Shown here: positions 1 to 11,434 of the stretch, piece by piece
Layout: each line of letters starts with the position of its first letter
Position numbering within the stretch: the first letter of the stretch is position 1
Source: Mytilus edulis
Taxonomy: Eukaryota > Mollusca > Bivalvia > Mytilida > Mytilidae
Length of the DNA: 64,000 nucleotides
Assembly: GCF_963676685.1 (NCBI RefSeq)
Contig: NC_092354.1
Location: forward strand, 12,158,746-12,222,745
Reading direction: 5' to 3'
Translations under genes and position numbers: made by a program
Notes under the pieces: model-generated
Database searches by the model: none
Told to the model about the DNA's origin: nothing
Seen by the model: the letters and a program-made list of their open reading frames with translations, nothing else

Positions 1-771
1 AAGGTTAGTATAGGAGATGGGAACGACAAGAATGTTTAGGCTAGTATAGCAGATGGGAACGACAAAGAATGTTAAGGTTAGTTTAAGAGATGGGAACGAC
101 AAAGACTTTTGAGGTTAGTATAGGAGACGGGAACGACAAGAAAGTTAAGGTTAGTTTAGGAGATGGGAACGACAAGGAATGGTGAGGTTGGTATAGGAGA
201 TGGGAATGACAAGAAAGTTTAGGTTAGTATAGAATATGGCAACGACAAAGAATGTTTAGGTTAGTGTAGGAGATGGGAACGACAAGAAAGTTTAGGTTAG
301 TAAAGGAGATGGGAACGACAAGTTTTTTATTTGTAAGTTTAGGGGAAGGGAACGACAATAATGTTTAGGCTAGTATAGCAGATGGGAACGACAAAGAATG
401 TTAAGGGTAATATAGGAGACGGGAACGATAAGAAAGTTAAGGTTAGTATAGGAGATGGGAACGACAAAGAATGTTAAGGTTAGTATAGGAGACGGGAACG
501 ATAAGAAAGTTAAGGTTAGTATAGAAGACGGGAACGATAAGAAAGTTAAGGTTAGTATAGAAGACGGGAACGACAAAGAATGTTTAGGTTAGTATAGGAG
601 ATGGAAGCGACAAGGAATGGTAAGGTTAGTATAGGAGATGGGAATGACAAAGAATGTTAAGGTAAGTATAGGAGACGGGAACGACAAGAATGTTTAGGTT
701 AGTATAGGAGATGGGAACGGAAGGGAAGTATAGAAGGGAATGGAAGGGAAGTATAGAAGGGAATGACAAAA
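1..771 (+). repeat. 36-37 bp minisatellite, direct array
   Basis: About 20 imperfect copies of a unit built around gagatgggaacgacaa and gaatgtttaggttagtata. Unit length varies between 36 and 37 bp because some copies read caagaaagt and others caaagaatgt. The array runs off the left edge of the window. Near 715-765 it degrades into shorter gaagggaagtataga units. The unit resembles the 3' end of the WAP exon at 11435-11546 together with its donor site (see findings). Confidence 0.95.
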
Positions 772-892
772 AATGTTAACCTTAACTTTCTAATCGTTCC
801 CGTCTCCTATACTAACCTTAACATTCTTTGTCGTTGCCATCTCCTACACTAACCTAAACATTCTTTGTCGTTGCCATCTTCTATACTTACCT
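772..892 (-). repeat. Inverted copies of the same minisatellite
   Basis: About three units of the 36-37 bp minisatellite in reverse orientation, for example cgttcccgtctcctatacta and ttctttgtcgttgccatctc. They face the direct array, so the junction near 770-780 is head-to-head and could fold back on itself. Confidence 0.9.
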
Positions 893-2460
893 AAAGTGTT
901 ACAATTCTTATTTAGACGCAACACATTAATAGTGACCAAAAAGGTGCTTTCACACCAGAGAAGCTAGAAAAAAATTAAATGTACACATTTTCAATATTTT
1001 TGTAGGACTTACTATCGGATGAAATTAAGGAGATATGTAGTTAGAGACTTCTGCTGAATAGAAATATGTGGGTCTACCTGCTACCTGTTTTTAAATTAGT
1101 CCATATTGAAGTTTAAAGGATCCCAAATTAATATGTTTGATTTCAACTGACATAAAAAAAAAATTGTGTTATTTATATGCTCAATATACATCTGCGGTCG
1201 TATCAGGCTGTGCATGGCAAAGCATTTTATTGCCTTTAGGTTTGTACTTTTTTGTTTGTTTTGGTCATGAAAATAAATTTGTAGTTCTGTTGTGAAGTTG
1301 CTAACATGAGAATACCCAAACTGTGAGTTTTTTTCACCAACTTTTTTTATTGAACCAGACAAAAGTTTATTCTGTGCTTATTTTTTTAGACTATCCTTGT
1401 TTACAATATAGTTACACAGTCACCAATTTAATTTTGAGTTGATCCAGAGTCATAGAAAAATGGGTTTCAACTGACCTCCAAACAATCCATGATTCTGTAA
1501 TGAGGTCAGTACCCAAATTCCATACATCATTACATGTTATTTCAAATCCTTAAAACTGGAATTAAACAGATGTTTTGTTTTATTTCTTCAAATATTTCAA
1601 TAAATTTGACACTATTCCATGCTTAAACTTTTATGTTTTGAAGAAAAGGATGCTGGTAACAAATTTAATTTACTCATTTTAAAAAGATGATAATTAGATA
1701 CATTGTATCTTCACATGGTGAAAGAAAACTTGTAAGATTTCCACAGCTTTTTTATGTTGAATAGGTGCAATTTTAGTTACTGAGACAGAGTGCAGTTTTG
1801 GTACTGTAATGTTATAGAACCATAAGTGTGTATTGCTAAATAGGTTCAAATGTGAACCTGACAGTGATATAGTGATAAAGTACTTGGTAGAGTGAAATTG
1901 TTTTTGATCAGGTTTAAACTGATGCATAAAATAAACAGGTGACTGTTGCAGCTTAAATTTTTAAGGATGTAGCCCACAAATATGATAATCTCCCAAGTAA
2001 TGTATGCCCTGTACATGTATATACCTATCAAAGTCATGGTATTATCATTATTATTACAATTAACTCCCATCTTCCCATAAATCCAATTTTGGACAATATG
2101 GGAACATACAATATATAGTTTGTACTTAAAATGTACTACTCAGACTCATGTCTCCTTTTATGATTGAACTTAGAGAGAAAAACAAAACAGTTTCCATCTC
2201 CTGGGACTGTATCTATTAAAGTTATCTATGTGACATAATCAGTGAAAAGATTTGTTGAGAGTTTGCCAAAGGAAGTCATGAAAATAAATTTGTAGCTGTG
2301 AAGTTGCTAACATGAGAATACCCAAATTGTAAATTTATTGTCAGTTTTTTAACCAACTTTTTTTAAAAACCAGACAGATTGTGAATTATTGGATGGGGGT
2401 GGGGTGGGTTAATCATAAGTTTTGAATTAGTCTGTGGGTTTCATGACTTACTGTGATCAC
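893..2460. other. Intron-like spacer with an internal duplication
   Basis: I see no exon here. Two blocks, about 1264-1372 and 2275-2377, are copies of each other (both contain tgaagttgctaacatgagaa). The stretch 1300-1650 also resembles 12595-12815 in the intron after exon 2 of gene A. It therefore looks like relics of tandemly duplicated WAP-gene segments. Confidence 0.6.
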
Positions 2461-2690
2461 ATGGAATTGGGAACGACAAAGAATGTTAAGGATAGTATAG
2501 GAGATGGGAACGACAAGAAAGTTTAGGTTAGTATAGGAGATGGGAACGACAAGCAAGTTTAGGTTAGTATAGGGGATGGGAACGACAAGAAAGTTTAGAT
2601 TAGTATAGGAGATGGGAACGACAAAGAATGTTAAGGATAGTATAGGAGGTGGGAACGACAAGGAATGTTTATGGATAGTATAATTGAACT
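2461..2690 (+). repeat. 36-37 bp minisatellite, second array
   Basis: About six units of the same minisatellite as at 1-892. The right end (aatgtttatggatagtataa) merges into sequence homologous to the intron that begins after the WAP exon ending at 11546. The array therefore occupies the place where the equivalent exon should be. Confidence 0.92.
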
Positions 2691-3857
2691 TCCTCAAGCA
2701 AAACTGATACCTATGTGAATTGAATGGTATTTAGGGCATGTGTCAACGAAATAGCAACCCTACAACAAATAACCAAAAGAGAGAGGGCAACTGACAAGCA
2801 ATTAGTGAAAAAAACAAGGAAAATGGCATCAAATCATGACGTACAATGAAAAGCACAAATAAAAAACCCAAAAGAAATGAAGATTTTGTATTAGTTTCTC
2901 ACCTCAATGATAATACGATACCTTCAACATGGAAAAAACTCCTTTATATTACTGCAAGTTCGAGATTGACAGAAATTGTATGCATGTAACATATTAGTGA
3001 AACAGATTTCTTCGTTTGTTAGATGTACCGAAACTGTGTGACAAACTATACTGAAAATTGATTAACAATTATTTTTATACTATCGGCTACAAATTTCAAA
3101 ATTTATGTTAAAATATAAAAATATAAACGTTTAAAGAACATTTCTAGTTCGTTAATATGCGAGTACCTCACTAATTAACGTTCAAAATATTGCACTTCAT
3201 TTATTTTGCTGAAATCTCTAAAATGGTCTATTAAGGTAGAAAGGGTGTGTTATTCCATTTTGGATTTAAAAAAAAAAACAGAAAACAATCGGTCTAGACC
3301 TTTAAAAAAATGTTTAAACTTTGAGAGTAGTAGGTAATTCATTTGTAAGAATTTGTATTTCAATTAAAAGTCATGTAGTATCATATCTATGGTTGTAGTT
3401 TACGAAAAACAGAATAGTTTGGTTTATTTATTCCCTAACTTTGCCGCATAAAGGGAGATAACTCAAATATAAGGGCAGATAATTCCAATAAAGTTTGTTT
3501 CAATGAGTTAGGAATTTACCTGTTTTAGGCATGTAGCAAGAAAACATGTCCAGTGGCCTCATTTTTTTCTTTTTCATATCTGAAAGCTTATTATTTGAGC
3601 TATCTCTCATATTTTATCTAAAAATTTAGAGTGTAGTTTTTCGTTTATGGCAAAAATTGTGTTTTCCATGCAAAGTCTGTCAATTGTGCACACCCTGTAG
3701 CGTAAAAATAAGCCTTGTGACCCATTATTTTTATTTATATTTTAAAAAAGCATGATATATACTATATTTTGGCAACTTATTAAAAAAATTCTATGGATTA
3801 TTATTTAGTCCCCCGGTCTACCCTTTACGTAATAAAAGTAATAATTTGTCTAAACAG
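2691..3857 (+). other. Duplicated WAP-gene intron relic
   Basis: Collinear with 11547-12121 in gene A. Shared stretches include caacgaaatagcaaccctac (window copy 2) versus caatgaaatagcaactctac (gene A), and a region ending just before the homologous half-domain exon. It holds poly-A tracts and no other exon that I can see. Confidence 0.65.
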
Positions 3858-3916
3858 GAACTGAGAAATGTTGTCGTTCCGAATGTGGGATATGGATTTG
3901 CAGAGAACCTATTCCG
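3858..3916 (+). pseudogene. Orphan WAP half-domain exon
   Basis: This 59-nt exon is bounded by an acag acceptor and a gtaagt donor. It encodes TEKCCRSECGIWICREPIP, the C-terminal half of a WAP four-disulphide core (CC-x3-C-x4-C). It is clearly paralogous to the gene A exon at 12122-12180, with the same phases (1 in, 0 out). The partner exon for the N-terminal half should lie near 2350-2670, but a minisatellite occupies that place, so no complete WAP domain can be assembled here. It could still be spliced into a longer transcript that starts left of the window. The exon itself has no stop or frameshift, so the loss may be recent. Confidence 0.6.
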
Positions 3917-4473
3917 GTAAGTGGTTGTAAAAGATTGATAACAAGTTCATTATTTCGTTTTTGTAATCAGCTCATTTGATTATGTCATTTAAAATCTAAA
4001 AAACTCAAAGAAAATCTTACGTTAGATAGAATAGTTCACTTGATAAACTATCTCTAACCCTGTTTACAAAATGATATTCCCTATGCATCGCTTGTGCAAA
4101 TTTATTTTGTTCGACACATTTTATTCACTCTTTGTAACGATGAAAATAACAAAAAAGATCTTCTGAAAGAAACTTAGATTAGGCCTAAGCCACATTAAGA
4201 CATTAATATATGCTAGCTATTCTTTTGAGTATGGATGCTTGTCAAATATTTCAATTGCTTTTGCTTAAAAGCCGATCTTTTTTTTTTTTATGTCGCATGG
4301 CTACGTTTCTGTTCATTTTACTTTTTCCAGTGAATAGTTCATCTGTTGATGTATAGTGTTTCTCCCTTTGTTGAAAGACATGCATAATGTCTAATCATAA
4401 ATTACAAATTGTTAAGTCTCTAACAAAACTTGTAAGTTTTCTGATGCTACTTTTAGGTACGTAAGTGTAATTT

Positions 4474-4475
<2 letters not shown>
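3917..4475. other. Post-exon intron relic
   Basis: The first 250 bp or so (agtggttgtaaa, then tttttgtaatcagctcattt) matches the sequence after the gene A exon ending at 12180. The rest is AT-rich and I see nothing further in it. Confidence 0.55.

Positions 4476-4514
<39 letters not shown>
4476..4514. repeat. (TA)n microsatellite
   Basis: About 18 uninterrupted AT dinucleotides directly before a tRNA-derived SINE. Confidence 0.97.
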
Positions 4515-4517
<3 letters not shown>

Positions 4518-4676
4518 GTGTGGTCTAGCGCAACGGATACAGTGCAGGCGATTTGGTGTCACGATATCTCAGTAGCATGGGTTCGAATCCCGGCGAGGGA
4601 AGAACAAAAAATATGCGAAAGCAAATTTACAGATCTAACATTGTTGGGTTGATGTCTAGGCGAGTTGTATATACAT
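4515..4676 (+). mobile_element. tRNA-derived SINE, copy 1
   Basis: The head resembles a tRNA gene with RNA polymerase III promoter boxes: A box tggtctagcgc at 4521-4531 and B box ggttcgaatccc near 4580-4591. The spacing is long for a true tRNA and no cloverleaf stem closes, so this is a tRNA-derived SINE head, not a tRNA. The body (agaacaaaaaatatgcgaaa, then cagatctaacattgttgg) is shared with the copy at 4951. The family may correspond to a known molluscan SINE, but I cannot verify that here. Confidence 0.85.
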
Positions 4677-4950
4677 AATGTACACAGCCATATATCACCA
4701 TCACTGCTGATGATCCGATGGATAAATCTGTTGTAGAGTTGTCACTGACTCAGACGTACTTAAAAATATAAATATTTTCTGTGACTGTATCTTGCATTTA
4801 TTTGTAGATCCTTTACTATAGATAATTGAGCTGATCTGTTACAGTAACATCTCCATGCCTTATATATCATGTTTTGTATTACGACGCTAGATTAAAACTG
4901 ACGAGGAAAGGTAACACCCGGCCACCGAAAGCTTATTATTGAAGCCAAGG

Positions 4951-5150
4951 TGGTCGTGTAGTCTAGCGCACTGGATACAGTGCAGGCGATTTGGTGTCAC
5001 GATATCTCAGTAGCATGGGTTCGAATCAGTAAGCATGGGTTCGAATCCCGGCGAGGGAAGAACAAAAAATTTGCGAAAGCAAATTTACAGATCTAACATT
5101 ATTGTGTTGATGTTTAGACGAGTTAGATATATATAAATATATATATAAGA
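4951..5150 (+). mobile_element. tRNA-derived SINE, copy 2, with doubled B box
   Basis: Same head and body as the copy at 4515. The segment agcatgggttcgaatc occurs twice in a row (near 5012-5028 and 5032-5048), giving two B boxes about 20 bp apart. The A box is tagtctagcgc near 4959. The 3' end runs into an AT-rich tail. Confidence 0.85.
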
Positions 5151-5640
5151 AAAAGTTAAGTCAAGTCCGTATGCTGATAACATATAAGAAAATTATTAAA
5201 AGATAATAACGGTATACTGTATACAACCACATGTCTACGATATTTAAGAATATAAAATGCATAGTCATGGCGATTCATTCACAGGAAACAAGATACTGTG
5301 ACCTAAAGCATATCTTTAATTGAAAATGAACGTTATTTAAATATTATAGTTTCCATTAATAATGTGTGACATCATAATAATTATTTTGCTTTTTTCTTAG
5401 TTTTACAATTTTCAATTCATAGTTGTATTGATATTTAAGTTATATCTTCTGGCAGGGTTCTGATGAAAAATCTTGTTTATCAAAAAATTGGTTAACGGCT
5501 TTTCTACCTATGTGTCCTGATCTATTATAATTATTTCAAAACCAAATAATCGAAATACTATTCATACTATACAATGCTACTATACTAAGTAGCCATTGAT
5601 AGAGTGTATTTACTATTAATATTCACAAAATAAATCCTCG
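5151..5640. other. AT-rich spacer
   Basis: I see no exon, repeat family or structured element in this stretch. Confidence 0.5.
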
Positions 5641-5945
5641 TCTCATGTTTTCGTACTATTAATAAAATTGAGAATGGAAAAAGAGAATGTGTCAAAGCAA
5701 CAATCCGACCACAGAGCAGACAACAGCCGAAAGCCACCAATGGGTCTTCAATGTAGCGAGAAACTCCCGCACCTTGGAAGCGTCCTTCGGCTTGCCCCTA
5801 AACAACTATGCGTACTAGTTCAGTGATAATGGACATCATACTGAACTCCGAATTATACACAAGAAACTAAAATTAAAATACCAGACTAACAAACAAAGGC
5901 CAGAGACTTCTGACTTGGGACAGGCGCAAAATTGCTGATATTAAG
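5641..5945 (+). repeat. Dispersed repeat E, partial
   Basis: Begins attgagaatgg and contains gggtcttcaatgtagcgaga and agttcagtgataatggac. The same family recurs at 32765-33330 (near full length), 41690-42015 and 46697-47266 (both reversed), and as short pieces near 54795 and 58560. Confidence 0.85.
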
Positions 5946-6124
5946 AATGCATTATAAAGTCACAACTTCTATTGAAAAAGCATGCATTGTACGAATTTAT
6001 TTGACGTACAAAAAAACATATGATCTGACCATACGAATATTGATCTCATTAAACATAATTGATTTTACACTAGTTTACAGGCAACCATACATGTGATATG
6101 TAATTAATGGGTGTTATATTTTCT

Positions 6125-6245
6125 CGAGGAGCAGATCCTTCTTACCCTTTCAGAGCACCTAATATAGTCTCCAAGTTATGATGGGGTTCGTGTTGCTCAG
6201 TCTATAGTTTTTTTCAAATACTGAGTTTGATTGTCCCTTCGGTCA
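6125..6245 (-). repeat. Dispersed repeat B fragment
   Basis: Reverse-oriented piece (gcagatccttcttacccttt, gggttcgtgttgctcagtct) of the family at 24280-24475 and 26047-26300. Confidence 0.7.
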
Positions 6246-6345
6246 TCTTTCTTTTTTTTTTCTTGTGAAACGGTTGTTCATATTTCTTCGTTTCAAGAGA
6301 CATTTTTATGTCAACGCAGTGAAACGTTATAAAACAGGTTTTTTA

Positions 6346-6425
6346 TTAATAGGTACCAGGATTATAATCTAATACGACAGATGCGCGTTTCGTCTACATA
6401 AGACTCATCAGTGACGCTCAGATTA
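6346..6425 (+). repeat. Dispersed repeat A fragment
   Basis: Carries the family signature gcgcgtttcgtctac followed by agactcatcagtgacgctc. The family recurs at least six more times in the window. Confidence 0.85.
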
Positions 6426-6510
6426 AGTCAGATTCAGTTTTGAAATTCATTGTCAGAATTATCCACAGAGGTAAATTCAAAATTCAAAATTTGTTACACT
6501 TTTTGCTTTC

Positions 6511-6687
6511 AAAGCGGGTTATTTAAAAGTATGTACCACATTTTTGAGTTTATTCCGAATAGACAGAAAACATATAACAATCATTTCTTATAATTTGTTT
6601 TTCTTTTTTTTTTTAGTAAATCATGAAATAAAAACTTTGATGCCGTCACGGTCACATGATAATTCATACTTTTAAATAACCCGCTTT
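6511..6687. repeat. Inverted repeat, 23-bp perfect arms
   Basis: aaagcgggttatttaaaagt plus atg (6511-6533) is perfectly inverted at 6665-6687. The loop is about 131 bp with poly-T tracts. This resembles a small fold-back element or MITE terminus. Confidence 0.75.
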
Positions 6688-6689
6688 CA

Positions 6690-7850
6690 TGACATTAAGG
6701 CAAAAGTTTTTCTTCTGTTTCATTTGTCAATGATTGTTTCCCATGTGATGTCAGTGGCAATGATCTACTTAATTCCGGACGTTTCAATGGCGAAATCAAA
6801 GTAAGCCAGAAAACTTAAATTTGACTGAACTGTAAGTAAAGCCTGCTGCATTCGATTTAGAAAGTAGCATGCTAAGAAACCTGTCGCACTCGAGTAGTTC
6901 TTTAATAGTTTGATTATACATGTATACTTCTTTTGTCAATCTGCTGGTTCCTTTTTGCATTCGACTTCATTGCGCCATTATTATGACTTTATTCCTTGTT
7001 TGGTTTTTTTGTTAAGTCAAATCGTCGTGGTATCCTATGTGTATTCTGCAACTTGTATCAAACTTTTCTCGGCCGGTGTCAACTATCCCCTGCCAGTTTC
7101 AACTTTCCTCGGCCAGTGTCAACTTTCCTTTTATTACCAAACATTAAACATGGTAGACTCACTTCAATCACCGCGTCAAATGTCCAATTAATCTCTGCTA
7201 CGGAGAATATAACTAATTTCTGGGCTGAAAGATGTGTGTGGTTTAATTCCCGTTTGTCGAGTTACGTGAAAAGATATTCTTGTATGTTTACCGTAATTGC
7301 AAATTCCGTGATAGTCGATCCCTTGCTTTAATCTGTTACTTCTAAGTATTCAATTCACTATTTGCATTTATACTGCACTCGTTCTATTTAAGCAGTCAAA
7401 ATACGTTGACTGTATATTTCTATGTCATATACAGTCACTGACCTGATATCACTTTTTCTCATGAATATTTAAATAGAAATTGACGAAATTATCAATTAAT
7501 TATTCATACGACCTATTCAACCTGTTCTTGGTTCCAATATATACAACGACATAAACTTATTTCTTTTGCAATTTTTAGAAAAAAAAACATATTTCACTTG
7601 TTAATATTTTTGGTTTGCAAACTATATATCATTATGTTTATGCTTATTGTTGATATTTTAGTTCATTCTCAAACAAACTTGTTCATCATCGACTGGAGGT
7701 AGATGTACATTTCATTGTGCTGTACATTTCCCCGCCTGCATGATATGAGGCCTTTTTAATAAAAGGGGGGAGTTTCCCAATATTTAAATCAAATAATTAC
7801 ATACACACTAAACAACAATTGAAAATGTACTATTTTAGATTGCAGTATAC
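6690..7850. other. AT-rich spacer
   Basis: Reading frames at 6910-7191 and 6996-7331 overlap in different frames with no codon bias or recognisable domain. A short triplication of a ttctcggccggtgtcaacta-like motif lies at 7064-7130. Nothing else is supported. Confidence 0.5.
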
Positions 7851-7999
7851 AGACAATAATAGTGCATTGACTTGACATATCAACGATATAAGGATTCGGC
7901 CCGAAACGGGGAAATAGCTCGGCATAGCCTCGCATTTCCACGTTTCTAAGTCTCATCCTTATATCGTTGATATGTCAAGTCAATGCACTATTATTGTCT
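7851..7999. repeat. Long perfect hairpin, 45-bp arms
   Basis: Arms 7851-7895 and 7955-7999 are perfect reverse complements, starting agacaataatagtgcattga. The 59-bp centre is partly self-complementary (gaaacggggaaat facing atttccacgtttc) and is capped by gctcggcatagcctcgc. A second hairpin at 39246-39354 has a nearly identical cap. Confidence 0.92.
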
Positions 8000-8059
8000 A
8001 TGTATTGGTTTTATATACCAAACCGGTTTATTCTGCTTCTATCAATAACATTCTTTCTG

Positions 8060-8806
8060 TTAAGGTTTATGTACCCTTCTGTAGCCATTTTTGTACGAAC
8101 TTTTCAAACTTCAATTGTATCAAAACTACAGATATAATGAATAATAGAGATAGGCCATTTTGTACATATTCCAAGGGGAAACTTGATGCAAAGCATTATT
8201 TTTTACTGTTCCATTGCATTTAATAGAAAAAGAGGACTTTGTGGCAAATAAATCAAGATTTTTATAGAAAATCCACAGCCTTTATCCTTGTACTCTCATA
8301 TTTGGCAATTTGATGACTGATAGATATAGGATTATTGCATGCAGTGCTAGCATTGATTTCCTTAAAACAAGTTTATAAATGTAGTTATTGGTTAAGACAA
8401 GTATAAATATGGTCAAAATCAAGTACACCTTTTAGGGTGCGCTCGACTTTTGTGACTCAGCACGAGGTGTTTTGGAATTTACAGGTTACTTAGAACTTTT
8501 TGTAAAAAATAAACACTAGCACATCATAGAAAATCAAGTGAGTAATTTATGTTTCAAATTTTATAACAAAAATCTCTGTATTAAAGGCTGTGGATTTTCT
8601 ATAAAAATCTTGATTTATTTGCCACAAAGTCCTCTTTTTCTATCAAATGCAATGAAACAGTAAAAAATAATGCTTTGCATCAAGTTTGCCCTTGGAACAT
8701 GTACTAAATGGCCTATCTCTATTATTTATTATATCTTTAGTTTTGATACAATTAAGGTTTGAAAAATTCGTACAAAAATGGCTACAGAAGGGTACATAAA
8801 CCTTAA
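8060..8806. mobile_element. TTAA-flanked fold-back element, about 220-bp arms
   Basis: Arms 8064-8284 and 8582-8802 are inverted copies with over 90% identity by eye, beginning ggtttatgtacccttctg. TTAA lies immediately outside both ends (8060-8063 and 8803-8806), as expected for a piggyBac-type target duplication. The roughly 297-bp centre has no transposase. Reading frames in both arms translate to the same short peptide because they are copies, not genes. It is a non-autonomous element. Confidence 0.8.
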
Positions 8807-9285
8807 TGTAGTTCATCCAAGATATATTTACTATGTAAACCTTCATTCGTATTTGGTATAAAAACACATAGTTTTGATGCACATTTGGACAATGGATTAC
8901 TTCTAATTACATTATGAGCATGAGGCGTTGATGGTACAGCAAACCGCACACATGTTTAATTATGCGGTCGCATGGTCGTATGATTTACAAATAACACCAA
9001 TAAGGGCGTGTGTGATCTAATACTTAATTTACGTTAAATGAAACATCTCTTAAATATCGAAGAAATTAGAAGACGAAGACGAAAAACAACCAATATCAGA
9101 CAGTGGGGAATATAATTTATAACGTTTACATATCCCTAGCAATACGTTTTTCTTGATAGTCTGTATGTCTGTATTTCTTTTGTAGCCGATATTTTTGAAT
9201 TCTAAATGTGTGTACAATTTTTGTAATTCTTTATAGTAAGTCACTGTTCTCTATCTTTATTTTAAATTGTCTATTTTAAGATATT
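8807..9285. other. Unassigned spacer
   Basis: I see no gene or recognised repeat in this stretch. Confidence 0.45.
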
Positions 9286-9790
9286 GTATTAAATAAAGGC
9301 AACAGTAGTATACCGCTGTTCAAAACTCATAAATCCGTGGACAAAAAACAAAATCGGGGTAACAAACTAAAACCGAGGGAAACGCATTAAATATAAGAGG
9401 AGAACAACGACATAACACTAAAATGTAACACACATAGACAAAATCCCACGAGAATAACAAATATAACATATATATATAACATCAAAACCAAATACATGAA
9501 TTTGGGATAGACAAGTACCGTGACACGTCTTAACGCAATGTGAATTTAAACTCAAAAATAAGAGAAAACAAACGACACAACGTTATAATGTAATACACAC
9601 AGAAACGAACTATAATATAACAATGGCCATATTCCTGACTTGGTACAGGGCATTTTTAAAGGAAAAATGGTGAATTGAACCTGGTTTTGTGGCATGCCAA
9701 ACCTCGCACTTTTATGGCCATGTGAAATATAACATCAAAATGACAACACAGGACTTACGTCGTGTAGTAACGTCATCACAATACCTGCTA
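9286..9790 (+). repeat. Dispersed repeat D
   Basis: Starts aaataaaggcaacagtagta and then taccgctgttcaaa, followed by an A-rich body with aacaacgacataacac. A second long copy is at 39355-39900, a reversed one at 42245-42500, and partial ones at 17138 and 57352. Confidence 0.85.
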
Positions 9791-10074
9791 CATAAAAAAC
9801 ACACCTTAAACATTAATATTCAAATATAAAACTAAACTTTCTCATTGTGTATTTGTGTACCTTGTTATTCGACAGGTTTAATACTATAATGCAGTCTTGG
9901 ATTATTATGTTGTGTGTTATTTATCCAGTAAAGGTTTGTTTAGATATTATGATTTTAAACAGCATTCATTAAAATAAAAATTATTATAGAAATTAATGAA
10001 TGCGGTTCTTAAATTTGATATATGCATTTTTGTGCTTCCTTGTAACATATGTTCTTTTGTTTTTAAATTAATTA

Positions 10075-10540
10075 AGATAATAACACAATGTTAAATTTGA
10101 TCACAATTTTATGGCTTCATACCTTTAATCACTTAAAACATAAGTTGTATTTTTATGACCATTATTACTTCATCCTTTGAACGATTTTCGTCTGTGTGGA
10201 TAAAAATATAAAGAATTTTGCGCTCTTTTATATTCTTACGAAAGTAGAAGAGACTAGTTTTGACATTTTTACCTATCATGTCTGTTTGATTTGTTCACGC
10301 ATCGTTGTCATCATAATGGAATTTGATGCGACTGTCATACAAGTGAGAGGTTTCGCTAGCTATATGACCAGGTTCAATCCAACATTTTCTACATAACCAA
10401 ATGCAAAAAAACAAGTCAGGAATATAATAGTTGTTATCCATTCGTTTGCTGTCTCTGAGTTTTTAATTTTGTCATTTGATTAAGGACTTTCCGTTTTGTA
10501 TTTCCTTAGAGTACAGTATTCTTGTGGTTTTGCTTTTTTT
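10075..10540 (-). repeat. Dispersed repeat F with extra inverted-pair segment
   Basis: Reverse copy of family F, recognised by aagtcaggaatataatagtt and gttatccattcgtttg. Its left part, 10096-10256, reappears inverted at 13475-13635 with only a few differences, so the two bracket the first three exons of gene A. Confidence 0.8.
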
Positions 10541-11434
10541 TTTTTGCAGTCACCGATTTCAAAAGAAACAATAAAATAAAAATCGACTGCAATAGTACAG
10601 ATAATTTTGAATTAATGTCCTCTGACCTTCCTGGTTATGTTGCAAAGGCTAGTGGAAACATTTATACATCAACACGTTCGTTTAGAGTTTAGATTGCAAA
10701 TTAGTGTATATGTGATTATTTTAAGTTACATGCATTATTTTATACCATATTTATTTATAAAATTTACAGAGAAAACGTAATTACAATTATGGCATTGACA
10801 TTTGTTTTATTAATTACGTAACATTGAAATAGAGAATGTTTATTTAGGTTGTTTATATAAGAACATTTTACTTCATTAAGTAATGTGGGGGAATCATAAC
10901 TTTTTATGTGGAACTCTAGGGATTTTAAAAAGTGGGACAATGGATTATAAACTGTATATATATATGTATGTTTGGCTATATTTCACTGTACTTTTTAACA
11001 GATATTTGGGGTTTGTAATGGGTACGCTATATGAGAGTTTCGTCTACAAAACACTAGTAAGTGACGTTCGATTCAAAATGTCATAAAATAAAATAAATCT
11101 AGATGTTGAATGCGTTTAGATGAAAATGAAATGTCTATAAAATAAGCTGTATGATTGTAAATATCTTCAAAAAATATATCTGGTTACAAAAAAATGAAAT
11201 GCAAACATAGTGTGGTGTCACTTAAAGGAACAAGTATACACAAAAGTGTCCTTAAAAAATCCGAGAACCTGTAGGTTTTTTTTAAATAAGCTGAAGAGAA
11301 TGTTTGTTTCGATAAACAAAACTTAAATTCCTCTTTCAAGAGTTATACTTGTCTATACGAGTTTTAAGCTAGAGACATGTTCGACTTGATTTTGTCAAAT
11401 GTGTATGATAATTTATTAAAACTTATAGTCGCAG
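10541..11434. other. Region upstream of gene A exons
   Basis: AT-rich. It contains a repeat A scrap at about 11015-11075 (gagtttcgtctacaaaac). I could not find a convincing signal-peptide exon for gene A. The ATG at 10883 opens a frame with no signal-like hydrophobic core followed by a donor. Confidence 0.45.

Noticed and set aside
370..576. Minus-strand frame with a 12-residue SFPSSILTLTFL repeat (also 2413-2697).
   Set aside because: It is only the translation of a 36-bp minisatellite whose unit length is divisible by three; other units of 37 bp break the frame.
4515..4600. Apparent tRNA gene.
   Set aside because: A and B boxes are present, but no cloverleaf closes and the same head is joined to a SINE body at two sites.
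6910..7331. Overlapping frames of 93 and 111 codons.
   Set aside because: Low-complexity, different frames over the same DNA, no domain, no splice or promoter context.
7972..8882. Two similar short proteins on opposite strands (7972-8223 and 8643-8882).
   Set aside because: They are the two arms of an inverted-repeat element; identical peptides follow from the copy, not from selection.
10883..11086. ATG at 10883 as the first exon of gene A.
   Set aside because: The peptide is not signal-like and no donor in the right phase follows.
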